NCBI GenBank assembly: GCA_965229005.1
Contig: CBDDIP010000002.1
Location: forward strand, 1,550,001 to 1,614,000
Length of the DNA: 64,000 nt
Reading direction: 5' to 3'
Origin: CBDDIP01 sp965229005
GTDB taxonomy: Bacteria; Actinomycetota; Acidimicrobiia; Acidimicrobiales; Ilumatobacteraceae
Shown here: positions 15,731-24,581 of the stretch, piece after piece
Numbering within the stretch: position 1 is the stretch's first letter
Layout: every line of letters starts with the position of its first letter
Notes under the pieces: model-generated
Told to the model about the DNA's origin: nothing
Database searches by the model: none
The model's input: only the letters and a program-made list of their open reading frames with translations
Position numbers and translations under genes: made by a program

Positions 15731-17179
15731 CTACGAGTCGAAGCCGAGGCCGGCGCGGTCGAGGGTGCGCAGCCAGATGTTGCGCTTGCCGGTGCGGTCC
15801 TCGCGGTTCAGCGACCAGCGCGTCGTCTGGATGCCGATGAACCGGAACGGCTCCGGCGGGAACGGCAGCGGCTTCTCCTTGACGAAGTCGGTCTGCGTCG
15901 CCTTCGAGCGACGACCGTCGAGGAGGTCGACCATCACCTCGCCACCGAAGCGCGTCGACGCGACGCCGAGCCCCGTGTAGCCGAGCGCGTACGCCACGCG
16001 GCCTTGCATCGCCTGCCCCCAGAAGACGCAGAAGCGGCTGCACGTGTCGATCGCCCCACCCCACGCGTGCGTGAACTTCAAGCCCTCGAGCTGCGGGAAG
16101 GTGTCGAAGAAGTGCTTGCTCAGCTTGGCCCACGTGGCCGGCCGGCTCTCCAGCTCGGCGTTGACCTTGCCGCGCCAGAAGTAGATGGCGTCGTAGCCGC
16201 CCCACAGGATCCGGTTGTCCGCGGTGAGCCGGTAGTAGTGGAACTGGTTGGGGATGTCGCTGAGGCCCTGGCGGTTCGTCCAACCGATGTCGGCCAGCTG
16301 CGCCTGCGAGAGCGGCTCGGTGACCATGCAGTAGTCGTAGACCGGAGCGATGTAGTGACCGATCCGCCGCAGCAGCGGCTTGAACGCGTTGGTCGCCAGT
16401 GCCACCTTGCCGGCGCGGATCTGTCCGAGCGGTGTGGTGATCAGCACGCCGACGCCGTCCTTCTCCAGAGCGGTGGCCTTCGTGTCCTCGTAGATGCGCA
16501 CGCCGAGCGACATCGCCGCCTGCTTGAGCCCCCACGCCAAGCGAGCGGGGTCCACCAGCGCGGCACGGTCCTTGCGCCACAGGCCGCCCGTGTACACGGG
16601 AGCGTTCACCTGGGCGCGCATGGCCTCTCCGTCCAGCCACTCGACGTGCTGACCGAGCGTGCGCAGCTGCTGGAAGTCGTCGCGCAGCTCTTCGAGGTAG
16701 TTGGGAGGCGAGAAGCTGGTCGCGACGTCGATGACGCCGGTGCGCTCGTAGTCGCAGTCGATGCCGTAGCGCTTGATCGCCGCTTCGATCTCGTTGAGGT
16801 TCTGGAGGCCGAGCTCCTCGAGCAGCGGCAGCTCCTGCGGGAAGCGTTCCTGCCCGTTGGCGACGCCGTGGGTGAGGCTGGACTCCATGAAGCCACCGTT
16901 GCGCCCACTCGCGGCCGAGCCGATCTCGTGTGCGTCGATCAGCACGACGTCGCGGTTCGGGTCGCGTTCCTTGGCGATGATCGCCGTCCACAACCCGGTG
17001 TAGCCACCGCCGACGATGCACAGGTCGCAGCTCTCGTTGCGCACGAGCGTCGGGTTGCTGTCGGGCTCGTCGGCGTCGTCGTACCAGTAGGGGTAGGGGT
17101 CGGCGTCGGCGATCGCGTCGAGGTGGAACTCGTCGATCGTCTCGTCGTCGTCACGGTCGGTTCCGGACACTGGTATCAC
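15731..17179 (-). CDS. FAD-dependent amine/amino-acid oxidoreductase (DAO family)
   Basis: 482 aa from a GTG. A dinucleotide-binding motif CIVGGGYTGLWTA near residue 53 is followed by GSAASGRNGGFM, the covalent-flavin-type loop of PuuB/DadA-like oxidases. The C-terminal GYTGLGVASTRFGGEVM is the second FAD-contact segment. Members oxidise N-methylated amino acids, gamma-glutamylputrescine or D-amino acids; the substrate cannot be told. An acidic 45-residue N-terminal extension precedes the FAD domain, and the GTG four codons further in is an alternative start. Confidence 0.85.
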   Translation of the reverse strand: MIPVSGTDRDDDETIDEFHLDAIADADPYPYWYDDADEPDSNPTLVRNESCDLCIVGGGYTGLWTAIIAKERDPNRDVVLIDAHEIGSAASGRNGGFMESSLTHGVANGQERFPQELPLLEELGLQNLNEIEAAIKRYGIDCDYERTGVIDVATSFSPPNYLEELRDDFQQLRTLGQHVEWLDGEAMRAQVNAPVYTGGLWRKDRAALVDPARLAWGLKQAAMSLGVRIYEDTKATALEKDGVGVLITTPLGQIRAGKVALATNAFKPLLRRIGHYIAPVYDYCMVTEPLSQAQLADIGWTNRQGLSDIPNQFHYYRLTADNRILWGGYDAIYFWRGKVNAELESRPATWAKLSKHFFDTFPQLEGLKFTHAWGGAIDTCSRFCVFWGQAMQGRVAYALGYTGLGVASTRFGGEVMVDLLDGRRSKATQTDFVKEKPLPFPPEPFRFIGIQTTRWSLNREDRTGKRNIWLRTLDRAGLGFDS

Positions 17180-17278
17180 CGTTTCGATGTGCGCCTGGGC
17201 AGTTCGGGCTGCGGTGATGCTAGCTGTGAGCGAATCGGCTGCGGGTGAGCCGTTGCCGGGCCAACTAGGTTCGCCGTC

Positions 17279-18025
17279 ATGGATCTCGGCATCTCCGGAC
17301 GGCGCGCCGCAGTCGCAGCAGCGTCAGCAGGCTTGGGCTTCGCGTCGGCCGCAGCGCTGGCGGCGGAGGGTGTTGCGGTTGCGATCTGCGGTCGAGATCG
17401 GGGGCGGATCGAGGACGCCGCGCAGCGGATCGGCCATGGGTGCATCGCGATCGTGCAGGACGTCGCTGACGCTACCGGTGGCGCAGCGTTCGTCGCCGCG
17501 GCCAACGAAGCGCTCGGCGGCGTCGACATCGTCGTCGCCAACGGCGGTGGCCCCCCGCCCGGGACCTTTGCCTCGACCGACGTCGACCTCTACGCGCCGG
17601 CGCTCGACCTCAGCCTGATGAGCGTCGTCGGCATGTGCAAGGCGTCCATCCCGGCGATGCAAGCCCAGGGGTGGGGCCGGGTGGTGGCCATCACCTCCGT
17701 CGCGGTCCGCCAACCGATCGCCACGTTGATCCTCTCCAACACCGCGCGCGCCGGCGTCACCGGGTTCCTCAAGACCGTTGCTCGCGAAGTCGCGTCGAGT
17801 GGTGTCACCGTGAACTCGGTGCAGCCGGGGATCCACGGCACGGGCCGGATCACCCAGCTGTACGGGGACGCGCCCGATGCCGGCTCGCTCGGCATCCCGG
17901 CCGGCGTGATCGGCGTGCCGGCCGACTTCGGGTCGGTGGTCGCCTTCGTGTGCAGCGAGCACGCCAAGTTCATCACCGGTTCGCACCTCCCCGTCGACGG
18001 CGGGGCCTACGGAGGATTGCAATGA
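17279..18025 (+). CDS. Short-chain dehydrogenase/reductase lacking the YxxxK motif
   Basis: 248 aa. SDR layout with AAASAGLGFASA (an atypical cofactor loop in place of TGxxxGIG), ICGRDR, VANGGGPPPG (the NNAG position) and the end GSHLPVDGGAYGG. The catalytic segment reads LSNTARAGVTGFLK: the Tyr of YxxxK is replaced by Asn and the Lys is missing, as in a known atypical SDR subgroup. Redox activity is therefore doubtful unless another residue takes over. The stop overlaps the start of the Dabb gene (ATGA), so the two are co-translated. Confidence 0.85.
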   Translation: MDLGISGRRAAVAAASAGLGFASAAALAAEGVAVAICGRDRGRIEDAAQRIGHGCIAIVQDVADATGGAAFVAAANEALGGVDIVVANGGGPPPGTFASTDVDLYAPALDLSLMSVVGMCKASIPAMQAQGWGRVVAITSVAVRQPIATLILSNTARAGVTGFLKTVAREVASSGVTVNSVQPGIHGTGRITQLYGDAPDAGSLGIPAGVIGVPADFGSVVAFVCSEHAKFITGSHLPVDGGAYGGLQ

Positions 18026-18315
18026 TCACCCACATCGTCACCTTCCGATGGAAGGACGACGCCCCCGAGGATCAGGCGGTACGCGTCAGCGCCGGCCTCG
18101 CCACCCTGCCGGGCCTGGTGCCCAGTCTGCGCACGTACCACTTCGGCGCCGATGTCGGTGCCCGTGAGGGCAACTTCGACTACGCCGTCGTGGCGACGTT
18201 CGACGACCTCGACGGTTGGCGCCAGTACGACGCACACGTCGACCACAACCGCGTCGCTGACGAGCTGATTCGCCCGTTCATCGCGACTCGGGCATCGGTG
18301 CAGTTCGAGAGCTGA
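18022..18315 (+). CDS. Dabb (stress-responsive A/B barrel) protein
   Basis: 97 aa, a typical single Dabb domain: MITHIVTFRWKDDAP at the start, YHFGADVG in the middle, then FDDLDGWRQYDAHVDHNRV. Dimeric ferredoxin-like barrels of this type have varied roles, including small-molecule cyclisation or degradation. Coupled to the SDR by an ATGA overlap, so a shared substrate is plausible. Its last 38 bases overlap the 3' end of the convergent PIN-like gene. Confidence 0.85.
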   Translation: MITHIVTFRWKDDAPEDQAVRVSAGLATLPGLVPSLRTYHFGADVGAREGNFDYAVVATFDDLDGWRQYDAHVDHNRVADELIRPFIATRASVQFES

Positions 18316-18754
18316 CGTCCTCGACGCTGTCGGCGGCGTCACGGTCCAGGGGTTCCGTGTCGTCGATCGCGGCAGTGGGCCACCCCGGCAGCACCGTCAC
18401 GTCCAGCACCTCGTAGCGCGAGTCGAGCGTGGCGATGCGGCGGATCTTCTCGCGCTGCATCAGCACCATGTTCAACGCCATGTCCGGATCGGCGTCGGGA
18501 TGGATCACGTGGTCGGCTGCGTGTCGGTGCTGCCCGGCGACGTGCAGCGTGTCCGCCGGGGCGATCAGGCCGCGCGGCAACGTGGCCCGCAGTTCGTTGC
18601 GCACGTCGCTGCGCACGGCGAGGAGCAGGCGATCGCCCTCGAACTCGTCGACGAGTGCGTGGTAGCAGGCGACCACGTCGTCGTGACGATCCGCGGTCGG
18701 ATCCGCCAGCGCGATGAGGAAGCTGCGATCGAGCAGCACGGTGGGCGGGTTCAC
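18278..18754 (-). CDS. PIN-like domain protein
   Basis: 158 aa from a GTG overlapping the PAP2 stop (GTGA). The start VLLDRSFLIALADPTADRHDDVV resembles a PIN nuclease N-terminus with the first acidic residue, and IRRIATLDSRYEVLDV resembles the last PIN strand with its Asp. No antitoxin gene is adjacent, so it may not be a toxin. The C-terminal 25 residues are acidic and probably disordered. Assignment by pattern only. Confidence 0.6.
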   Translation of the reverse strand: MNPPTVLLDRSFLIALADPTADRHDDVVACYHALVDEFEGDRLLLAVRSDVRNELRATLPRGLIAPADTLHVAGQHRHAADHVIHPDADPDMALNMVLMQREKIRRIATLDSRYEVLDVTVLPGWPTAAIDDTEPLDRDAADSVEDVSSRTAPMPESR

Positions 18755-19764
18755 AGGGCGCTCAACGCCACCCGAGCGGCAGCGGCGCGCTTGGTGCGCG
18801 TGCGCTGCTCCATCCGGCCCCAGAACCAGAACGAGAAGGCCACGACCAACCAACCGACGATGCCGTCGATCACCCAGTGCTCGCCGAGGTAGACGAGCGA
18901 CGTCAACATCACCACCGGGAAGCACAGCACCAACGCCTTCAACCACTTCGGCTTGATCCATGGCAGGAAGAAGGCCGGCACGATCAGTGCGAACGACGCG
19001 TGCAACGAGGGCATCGCTGCAACGGCGTTGCCCCAGTCGAGCGCGTTCTTCCAGTCGTTGACCACGGCTCGACCACCGAGCTCGTAGAAGCCGCGACCGG
19101 TGTTGCGGTTCAACTTGTCGATGAGGTTGTACGGCGCCTTGGACACCATCCACGGTGGGGCCGTGGGCAGCACGACGAACATGATGCAGCCGATGCCGAG
19201 CAGCGTGGCGAAGCGCTTCATGAATCGCACCCACTGGCGGTGCGACGTCGCCCAGAGCACCGCCATCACGATCACGGGGAAGACGAAGTGCGTGTAGTAC
19301 GTGGTCGAAGCGACCTCGTCCCACCAGCGGATCGTCGGCTCCCAGAAGTGCTGCTGCAGGACGACGTTGGGGTCGTGTCCGAAGAACAGGAACTTGTCGA
19401 TGTTGCGCATCGCGCTGACCTGCAGTGGGAAGCCGAGGCTGTCGCCGGCGCCACGCGTCATCTCGTAGGCGAACCACATCGCCGCGTAGAGCACGACGTC
19501 GATGATGAGCACGGCCCACGTGCGCATCGACCGACCGACGAACGCGCAGCCGAGGAAGACGAACAACGACACCGCCACCGAGATGCGGTCGAGCGGCAAC
19601 CCGTACAGGTACAGGTAGCGGATGTAGAGGACCAGGTACGTCCCCATCAGCGAGAGGCGGACGAACCGGAACCAGTCCACCGGCACGGCGTCCGCGAGGA
19701 GCGTTGGCGCCACCCGAGCGATCGCCGGACGTTGCTCGTCCACTCCCTCGATCGTCGCCGACAT
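18751..19764 (-). CDS. PAP2 superfamily membrane phosphatase/transferase
   Basis: 337 aa, about six to eight membrane helices. The phosphatase signature is present: MPSLHASFA (second motif, His) and YLGEHWVIDGIVG (third motif with His and Asp). The overall plan resembles the inositol phosphorylceramide synthase-like PAP2 group found in actinobacteria, with its catalytic site facing outwards. A likely substrate is a phospholipid or polyprenyl phosphate. It leads a two-gene operon with the PIN-like gene. Confidence 0.85.
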   Translation of the reverse strand: MSATIEGVDEQRPAIARVAPTLLADAVPVDWFRFVRLSLMGTYLVLYIRYLYLYGLPLDRISVAVSLFVFLGCAFVGRSMRTWAVLIIDVVLYAAMWFAYEMTRGAGDSLGFPLQVSAMRNIDKFLFFGHDPNVVLQQHFWEPTIRWWDEVASTTYYTHFVFPVIVMAVLWATSHRQWVRFMKRFATLLGIGCIMFVVLPTAPPWMVSKAPYNLIDKLNRNTGRGFYELGGRAVVNDWKNALDWGNAVAAMPSLHASFALIVPAFFLPWIKPKWLKALVLCFPVVMLTSLVYLGEHWVIDGIVGWLVVAFSFWFWGRMEQRTRTKRAAAARVALSAL

Positions 19765-19807
19765 GAGTCGACACGCTACCCACCCGCCCCCGCCAGGTCA
19801 CGGCAGG

Positions 19808-19885
19808 CATGGGCGCGAAGTCAGCGAGATGTCGTCAGATCAGCGCCCATGTCGAGCACTGGAGTTCGGGTGAGCGAGCCCGAGA
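19808..19885. terminator. Intergenic hairpins after the coxSLM operon
   Basis: CATGGGCGC (19808-19816) pairs with GCGCCCATG (19843-19851) around a partly self-complementary loop, and a shorter TCGGG/CCCGA hairpin follows near 19866-19883. They lie between the coxM stop and the PAP2 start and are the probable end of the cox transcript. Confidence 0.5.
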
Positions 19886-19887
19886 AA

Positions 19888-20709
19888 CTAGCTGGCGGCT
19901 TCGAGGGCTCGGCGGACGAGGACCTTGGCGAGGTGCGTGCGGTACTCGACGCTGGCGTTGAGATCGGCCTGCGGCTCGGCGTCGGCGGCGGCGGACTCGG
20001 CGGCGTCGGCGATCGAGGCGCCACCGGACAACGCAGCGCTGACGCTGGTGGCCAGGATCGGGGTGGAACCCATGTTGACGAGCCCGATGCCGCTGTCGCC
20101 GTTGCGACGCCATGCAGCAACACCGACGATCGCCCAGTCCTGGGCGCGGCGGTTGAACTTCTGGAAGCTCCAGCCGGCGCCGTTCATCTTCGGCACGCGG
20201 ATCTCGGTGAGCATCTCGTCGGGCGCCAGCCCGCTCTGCATGAAGCCCTCGTAGAAGTCCGACGCGGCGATCTCGCGGGTGCCGTTCGGGCCCTGTGCGA
20301 CGTAGGTCGCGCCGAGCGCGAGCGTGGTGGCGGGCAGGTCGCTGGCCGGGTCGGCGTGGGCGAGCGAGCCGCCGATGGTGCCGCGGTGGCGCACCTGCGG
20401 GTCGCCGACGTGGCTGGCCGCGTGCTTCAGCAGCGGTACGTGCTCGGCGAGCACGTCGCTGGTCTCGATGTCCATGTGCCGGGTGAGGGCACCGATGGCG
20501 ATGTGGTCGCCGCCGTCGCGGATGTAGCTCAGCTCGCTGAGGCGGCCGATGTCCACGAGCACGCTCGGGGCGGCGAGGCGCAACTTCATCAGCGGCAGCA
20601 GGCTGTGCCCGCCGGCGATGAACTTGGCATCGTCACCATGTTGACCGATGAGGCTGATGGCCTCCTCGGCCGACCCTGCACGGACGTAGTCGAATGCTGC
20701 GGGGATCAC
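19888..20709 (-). CDS. coxM: CO dehydrogenase-like medium (FAD) subunit
   Basis: 273 aa from a GTG overlapping the coxL stop (GTGA). FAD-binding motifs of the xanthine dehydrogenase/CoxM family are present: AGGHSLLPLMKLRL near residue 32 and TIGGSLAHADPASD near residue 110. The subunit accepts electrons from the 2Fe-2S clusters and passes them to the respiratory chain. It is third in the S-L-M operon. Substrate is set by CoxL, which is of form II, so CO oxidation is not established. Confidence 0.93.
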   Translation of the reverse strand: MIPAAFDYVRAGSAEEAISLIGQHGDDAKFIAGGHSLLPLMKLRLAAPSVLVDIGRLSELSYIRDGGDHIAIGALTRHMDIETSDVLAEHVPLLKHAASHVGDPQVRHRGTIGGSLAHADPASDLPATTLALGATYVAQGPNGTREIAASDFYEGFMQSGLAPDEMLTEIRVPKMNGAGWSFQKFNRRAQDWAIVGVAAWRRNGDSGIGLVNMGSTPILATSVSAALSGGASIADAAESAAADAEPQADLNASVEYRTHLAKVLVRRALEAAS

Positions 20710-23105
20710 TTGCCTTCTCCATTCTGCGCAGTGGCGTGCTGAAGAGCTTTCCAGATGTTGTGGGGACTCGCGGGCATCGGGACGTTGGTGATGCCCAGAC
20801 CCGAGAGCGCGTCGACGACGGCGTTGATCACGGCGGACGCCGCACCGATGGTCCCGGCCTCGCCGATGCCCTTCACGCCGAGCTGGTTCGTCGGTGACGG
20901 CGTGATCGTGTGGCCGAGCGTGATCGACGGCACGTCACTGGCCGCCGGCACGAGGTACTCGGCGAGGTTGGACGTCGTCAGGTTGCCATCGCTGTCGTAC
21001 ACGGCTTCCTCGAACAGCGCCTGGGCGAGGCCCTGGATGACGCCGCCGTGGACCTGTCCATCGACGATCAGCGGGTTGACCTGGTTGCCGCAGTCGTCGA
21101 CGGCGACGTACTTCAGCACGTCCACCTGACCGGTCTCGGTGTCCACTTCGACGACGCAGATGTGGGTGCCGAACGGCCACGAGAAGTTCGGCGGGTCGTA
21201 GGTGACCTGCGCCTCGAGGTTCGGCTCCAGCCCGTCGGGCAGGTTGTGCGCGGTGAACGCCTCGAAGGCGATCGCCGCCAACGGCATGGCGCGGTCCGGC
21301 GAGCCCTTCACGGAGAAGTTCCCGCCGGTGAAGTCGAGGTCGTCCTCGCTGCACTCCAACTGGTGCGCGGCGATCTTGCGGGCCTTGTCGATCACCTTGT
21401 CGCACGCCATCGCGATGGCCACACCACCGACGGGCAGCGAACGCGACCCGTACGTGTCGAGGCCGAGCGGGGCGATGGCCGTGTCGCTGTGCAGCACGTC
21501 GATGTCGTCGGGGCTGACGCCCATCTTGTCGGCGACGATCATGCTCCACGCGGTCTCGTGACCCTGACCGTGCGGCGAGGTGCCGGTGACGACCTGGATC
21601 TTGTTCGTCGGCAGCACGCGCACGGTCGCTGCCTCCCAGCCTCCGGCCGAGTAGTTCAGTGAGGCCAGCACGCGTGACGGCGCGAGGCCGCACATCTCGA
21701 AGTAGCTGCACACGCCGATGCCGAGCCGCTTCGCCGCGCCCGGCACGTTCTGCGTCGCCTGCTTGGCCCGGATGCCGGCGTAGTCGGCCAGTCCTGCTGC
21801 CTTGTCGGCAGCACCCTGGTGGTCGCCGCTGTCGTAGACCAGCCCATGGAACGCGGTGTACGGGAACTGCTCCTTCTGGATGAAGTTGCGCCGGCGCAGC
21901 TCCATCGGATCGATGTCCATCTTCGTCGCCAGCGAGTCCATCGCCCGCTCGATCGCGTACGTGGCCTCCGGGCGACCGGCACCGCGGTACGCGTCGGTGG
22001 GCGTGAGCGTGGTGAACACGCTCGTGCAGCTGAAGTCGTACGCCTGCGGCAGGTCGTAGACGCCGGCGTAGAGGAACGCGCCGAGCAGCGGGATGCCGGG
22101 CGTGACGAGCTGGAGGTAGGCGCCCATGTCGCCGATGATCCGGACGCGAACGGCGGTGAGCTTGCCGTCGGCGTCGGCTGCGAGCTCCATGTGCTGCTGC
22201 TGCCCGCGACCGTGGATGGTCGCCTGCGAGTTCTCGGTGCGCTCCTCGTTCCAGCGCACGGGCACCTTGTGCTTGCGGGCCAGCGCGACGCAGAGCAGCT
22301 CCTCGGCGTAGACGTTGAGCTTTGCGCCGAAGCCGCCACCGACGGATGGGGCGACGACGCGCATCTGGTGCTCGGGGATCCCGAGCGTCAGCGCGGTCAT
22401 GATCTTCAGGATGTGCGGCACCTGCGTCGACGAGTACATCGTCATGTCGCCACCGAACGGCTGCGGCACCGCGGCGACCGCACGGGGCTCCATCGCCATC
22501 GGCAGGAGGCGCTGCTGCACGAAGTGCTCGCTGACGGTGAACGCCGCGTTGGCGAACGCTTCCTCGACCTGGCCGGGGTGGCCTTCGACGAGGAGGTCCC
22601 ACTTGTACGAGGTGTTCGTTCCGAGCTCGGGATGGATGATGACTCGGTCGCTCAGCGCGTCTTGCAGATCGACCACCGCGGACAGCGGCTCGTACTGCAC
22701 GTCGATCAGCTCCAGCGCGTCGCGTGCCGCGGCGTCGCTGGTGGCCAGGACCACGGCGACGCCGTCACCGACGTAGTGCGCCGTCTCGCTGGCGACGGGG
22801 TAGTGCGCCGGGTTCTTCATGTCGGCGGTGACCGGCCACGCGCATGGCATCGGCGCGGCCCACAGCGAAGCGAGATCGGCGCCGCTGTACGCGGCGACCA
22901 CGCCGGGCGCCTTCGCTGCAGCCGACGTGTCGACCGAGAGGATCCGGGCGTGTGCGTACGGGCTGCGCAGCACAGCGAGGTGCAACGCTCCCGGGATGGC
23001 GAGGTCGTTGGTGAAGCGCGCTTCGCCGGTGAGCAACGCCGGGTCTTCCTTGCGCAACATGCGCGTGCCCATCACCGTGTTCGGGCGGTCTTCCGTGACG
23101 GTCAT
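20706..23105 (-). CDS. coxL: Form II CoxL-like molybdenum hydroxylase large subunit
   Basis: 799 aa from the ATG at 23105 (GGGGG upstream; a 13-residue longer frame is ignored). Xanthine dehydrogenase-type molybdenum subunit: SVGGGFGAK, GTSPHGQGHETAWSM, and GVKGIGEAGTIG with the catalytic Glu. The active-site loop reads DAYRGAGRPEA. AYRGAGR is the form II signature; true CO dehydrogenase (form I) has AYXCSFR with the copper-binding Cys. Gene order S-L-M also fits form II (form I is usually M-S-L). The physiological substrate of form II enzymes is unsettled. Confidence 0.93.
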   Translation of the reverse strand: MTVTEDRPNTVMGTRMLRKEDPALLTGEARFTNDLAIPGALHLAVLRSPYAHARILSVDTSAAAKAPGVVAAYSGADLASLWAAPMPCAWPVTADMKNPAHYPVASETAHYVGDGVAVVLATSDAAARDALELIDVQYEPLSAVVDLQDALSDRVIIHPELGTNTSYKWDLLVEGHPGQVEEAFANAAFTVSEHFVQQRLLPMAMEPRAVAAVPQPFGGDMTMYSSTQVPHILKIMTALTLGIPEHQMRVVAPSVGGGFGAKLNVYAEELLCVALARKHKVPVRWNEERTENSQATIHGRGQQQHMELAADADGKLTAVRVRIIGDMGAYLQLVTPGIPLLGAFLYAGVYDLPQAYDFSCTSVFTTLTPTDAYRGAGRPEATYAIERAMDSLATKMDIDPMELRRRNFIQKEQFPYTAFHGLVYDSGDHQGAADKAAGLADYAGIRAKQATQNVPGAAKRLGIGVCSYFEMCGLAPSRVLASLNYSAGGWEAATVRVLPTNKIQVVTGTSPHGQGHETAWSMIVADKMGVSPDDIDVLHSDTAIAPLGLDTYGSRSLPVGGVAIAMACDKVIDKARKIAAHQLECSEDDLDFTGGNFSVKGSPDRAMPLAAIAFEAFTAHNLPDGLEPNLEAQVTYDPPNFSWPFGTHICVVEVDTETGQVDVLKYVAVDDCGNQVNPLIVDGQVHGGVIQGLAQALFEEAVYDSDGNLTTSNLAEYLVPAASDVPSITLGHTITPSPTNQLGVKGIGEAGTIGAASAVINAVVDALSGLGITNVPMPASPHNIWKALQHATAQNGEGK

Positions 23106-23207
23106 CTCGATACCCCCAGTACCTGGATGTTCGGTGCGACCCACCCCCGGGCGAGGTCGCGTGTCAGGTCCGGCGTCGACCGGACCGAGGATCCCGTCAG
23201 CGGTCGT

Positions 23208-23666
23208 TCAGCTGCCGGCAGCGCAGGCCAGCACGGCCTGCACGATGTTGTGGTAGCCCGTGCACCGGCACAGGTTGCCTTCGAGCCCGATGCGCACCTC
23301 GGCTTCGGTGGGGTGCGGGTTCTCCTTCAACAGGCTGGTCGCCGCCATCACCATGCCCGGCGTGCAGTAGCCGCACTGCAGGCCGTGGTTCTCCATGAAC
23401 GCGGTCTGCATCGGGTGCATCACGCCATCGACGGCCATGCCCTCGATGGTGGTGATCTCGGCGCCATCGGCCTGCACGGCGAGGACCGTGCAGCTCTTCA
23501 CCGCTTCGCCATCGAGGTGCAAGCTGCACGCGCCGCACGACGAGGTGTCGCAACCGACGTTCGTGCCGGTGAGCCCGAGGTTCTCGCGGACGTAGTGGAC
23601 GAGCAGCGTGCGCGGCTCGACATCGCTGGTGTGCACGGTGCCGTTGACGGTGACCGAGATCTCCAC
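23208..23666 (-). CDS. coxS: CO dehydrogenase-like small (2Fe-2S) subunit
   Basis: 152 aa from a GTG with AAGGGGG upstream. It has the two cluster motifs of the family: VGCDTSSCGACSLHL plus a downstream Cys (plant-type cluster), then GLQCGYCTPGM and GNLCRCTGYHNI (helical-domain cluster). It relays electrons from the Mo site to FAD. First gene of the S-L-M operon; the 75 bp upstream, between it and the zinc permease stop, must hold the promoter. Confidence 0.94.
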   Translation of the reverse strand: MEISVTVNGTVHTSDVEPRTLLVHYVRENLGLTGTNVGCDTSSCGACSLHLDGEAVKSCTVLAVQADGAEITTIEGMAVDGVMHPMQTAFMENHGLQCGYCTPGMVMAATSLLKENPHPTEAEVRIGLEGNLCRCTGYHNIVQAVLACAAGS

Positions 23667-23741
23667 GTGATCCCCCTTGATCGAATCGGTTGAGCGCACA
23701 CTAGGCACGCCGGGAGCGCCCCGCGCGACCGAGCGCCGAAC

Positions 23742-24581
23742 TCAATCCAATGGACGGTGGTGATGGGGCATGCGGCGGGGGAGCGTGGCGGCGAAGACGA
23801 TGGCGAACACGATCGCCGACATCATCCCGATCGTGGCCCCCGGCGGTGCGCCGTCGATGTGGTACGTCAGGATCAGCCCGACGACCGCCTCCGACACGCC
23901 GAAGACGATGCCGAGAATGGTCATCTGGCGCAGCGTTCGGGCCAGCAGCCGGGCGGTGGCGGCGGGCGTCACGAGCATGGTCACCGACATGATCGTGCCC
24001 ACCGCGCGGAGGCTGATCACGACGACGACGGCCAGCAAGAGCATCAGCACCGCTTGGACGAGCTCGACGCGCACGCCGACCTGCTCGGCCTGCACGTGGT
24101 CGAAGGTGGCCAGGCGCAACTCGCCGAACAGCAGCATCACCGCGATCACGGCCGCGCCGCCGAGGCCGAGGTTCAGCCAGATGTCGCCCCACTGCACCGT
24201 CAGCCAGTAGCCGAACAGGAAGTGCGTGAGCTCGACGCCGGTGCCGAGCCGGGAGATGACGACGATGCCGAGTGCGAAGAACGCGGTGCCGAGCACGGTG
24301 ATCACGGTCTCCTGGCCGAGGCGACGGTTGGCCGAGAACAGCACGAGCAGCGCGGCGATGATCAACCCGGCGCCCATCGCCCCGAAGAGCACGTTGACGC
24401 CGGCCGCGTAGGCCAGGCCGACGCCGGCGAGCGTGCCGTGTGACATCGCGTCGCCGAGGTTGGCCATGCGCCGCAGCACCACCCACGTGCCGACCACGGG
24501 GGCGACGATGCCGATGATGATCGCGGCCAGGAAGGCGCGCTGCATGAACTCCGGCTGGAACGGATCAGTGAGCCAGTGCAC
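23742..24581 (-). CDS. znuB: Zinc/manganese-type ABC transporter permease (ZnuB family)
   Basis: 279 aa from a GTG that lies inside the ATPase gene (16-bp overlap). About eight membrane helices; family marks include RRMANLGDAMSHGTLAGVGLAY and VSLRAVGTIMSVTMLVTPAATARLL. His-rich end (MPHHHRPLD). It forms the membrane channel with the ATPase and the binding protein upstream. A Fur-type gene divergent from the operon points to zinc rather than manganese. Confidence 0.92.
   Translation of the reverse strand: MHWLTDPFQPEFMQRAFLAAIIIGIVAPVVGTWVVLRRMANLGDAMSHGTLAGVGLAYAAGVNVLFGAMGAGLIIAALLVLFSANRRLGQETVITVLGTAFFALGIVVISRLGTGVELTHFLFGYWLTVQWGDIWLNLGLGGAAVIAVMLLFGELRLATFDHVQAEQVGVRVELVQAVLMLLLAVVVVISLRAVGTIMSVTMLVTPAATARLLARTLRQMTILGIVFGVSEAVVGLILTYHIDGAPPGATIGMMSAIVFAIVFAATLPRRMPHHHRPLD

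Noticed and set aside
18278..18754. Toxin of a VapBC-type toxin-antitoxin pair
   Set aside because: The PIN-like gene is coupled to a PAP2 membrane protein gene, not to a small antitoxin gene, so there is no support for a toxin role.
20706..23666. Bona fide aerobic CO dehydrogenase (form I)
   Set aside because: The large subunit has AYRGAGR instead of AYXCSFR and the gene order is S-L-M, so only a form II assignment is supported.
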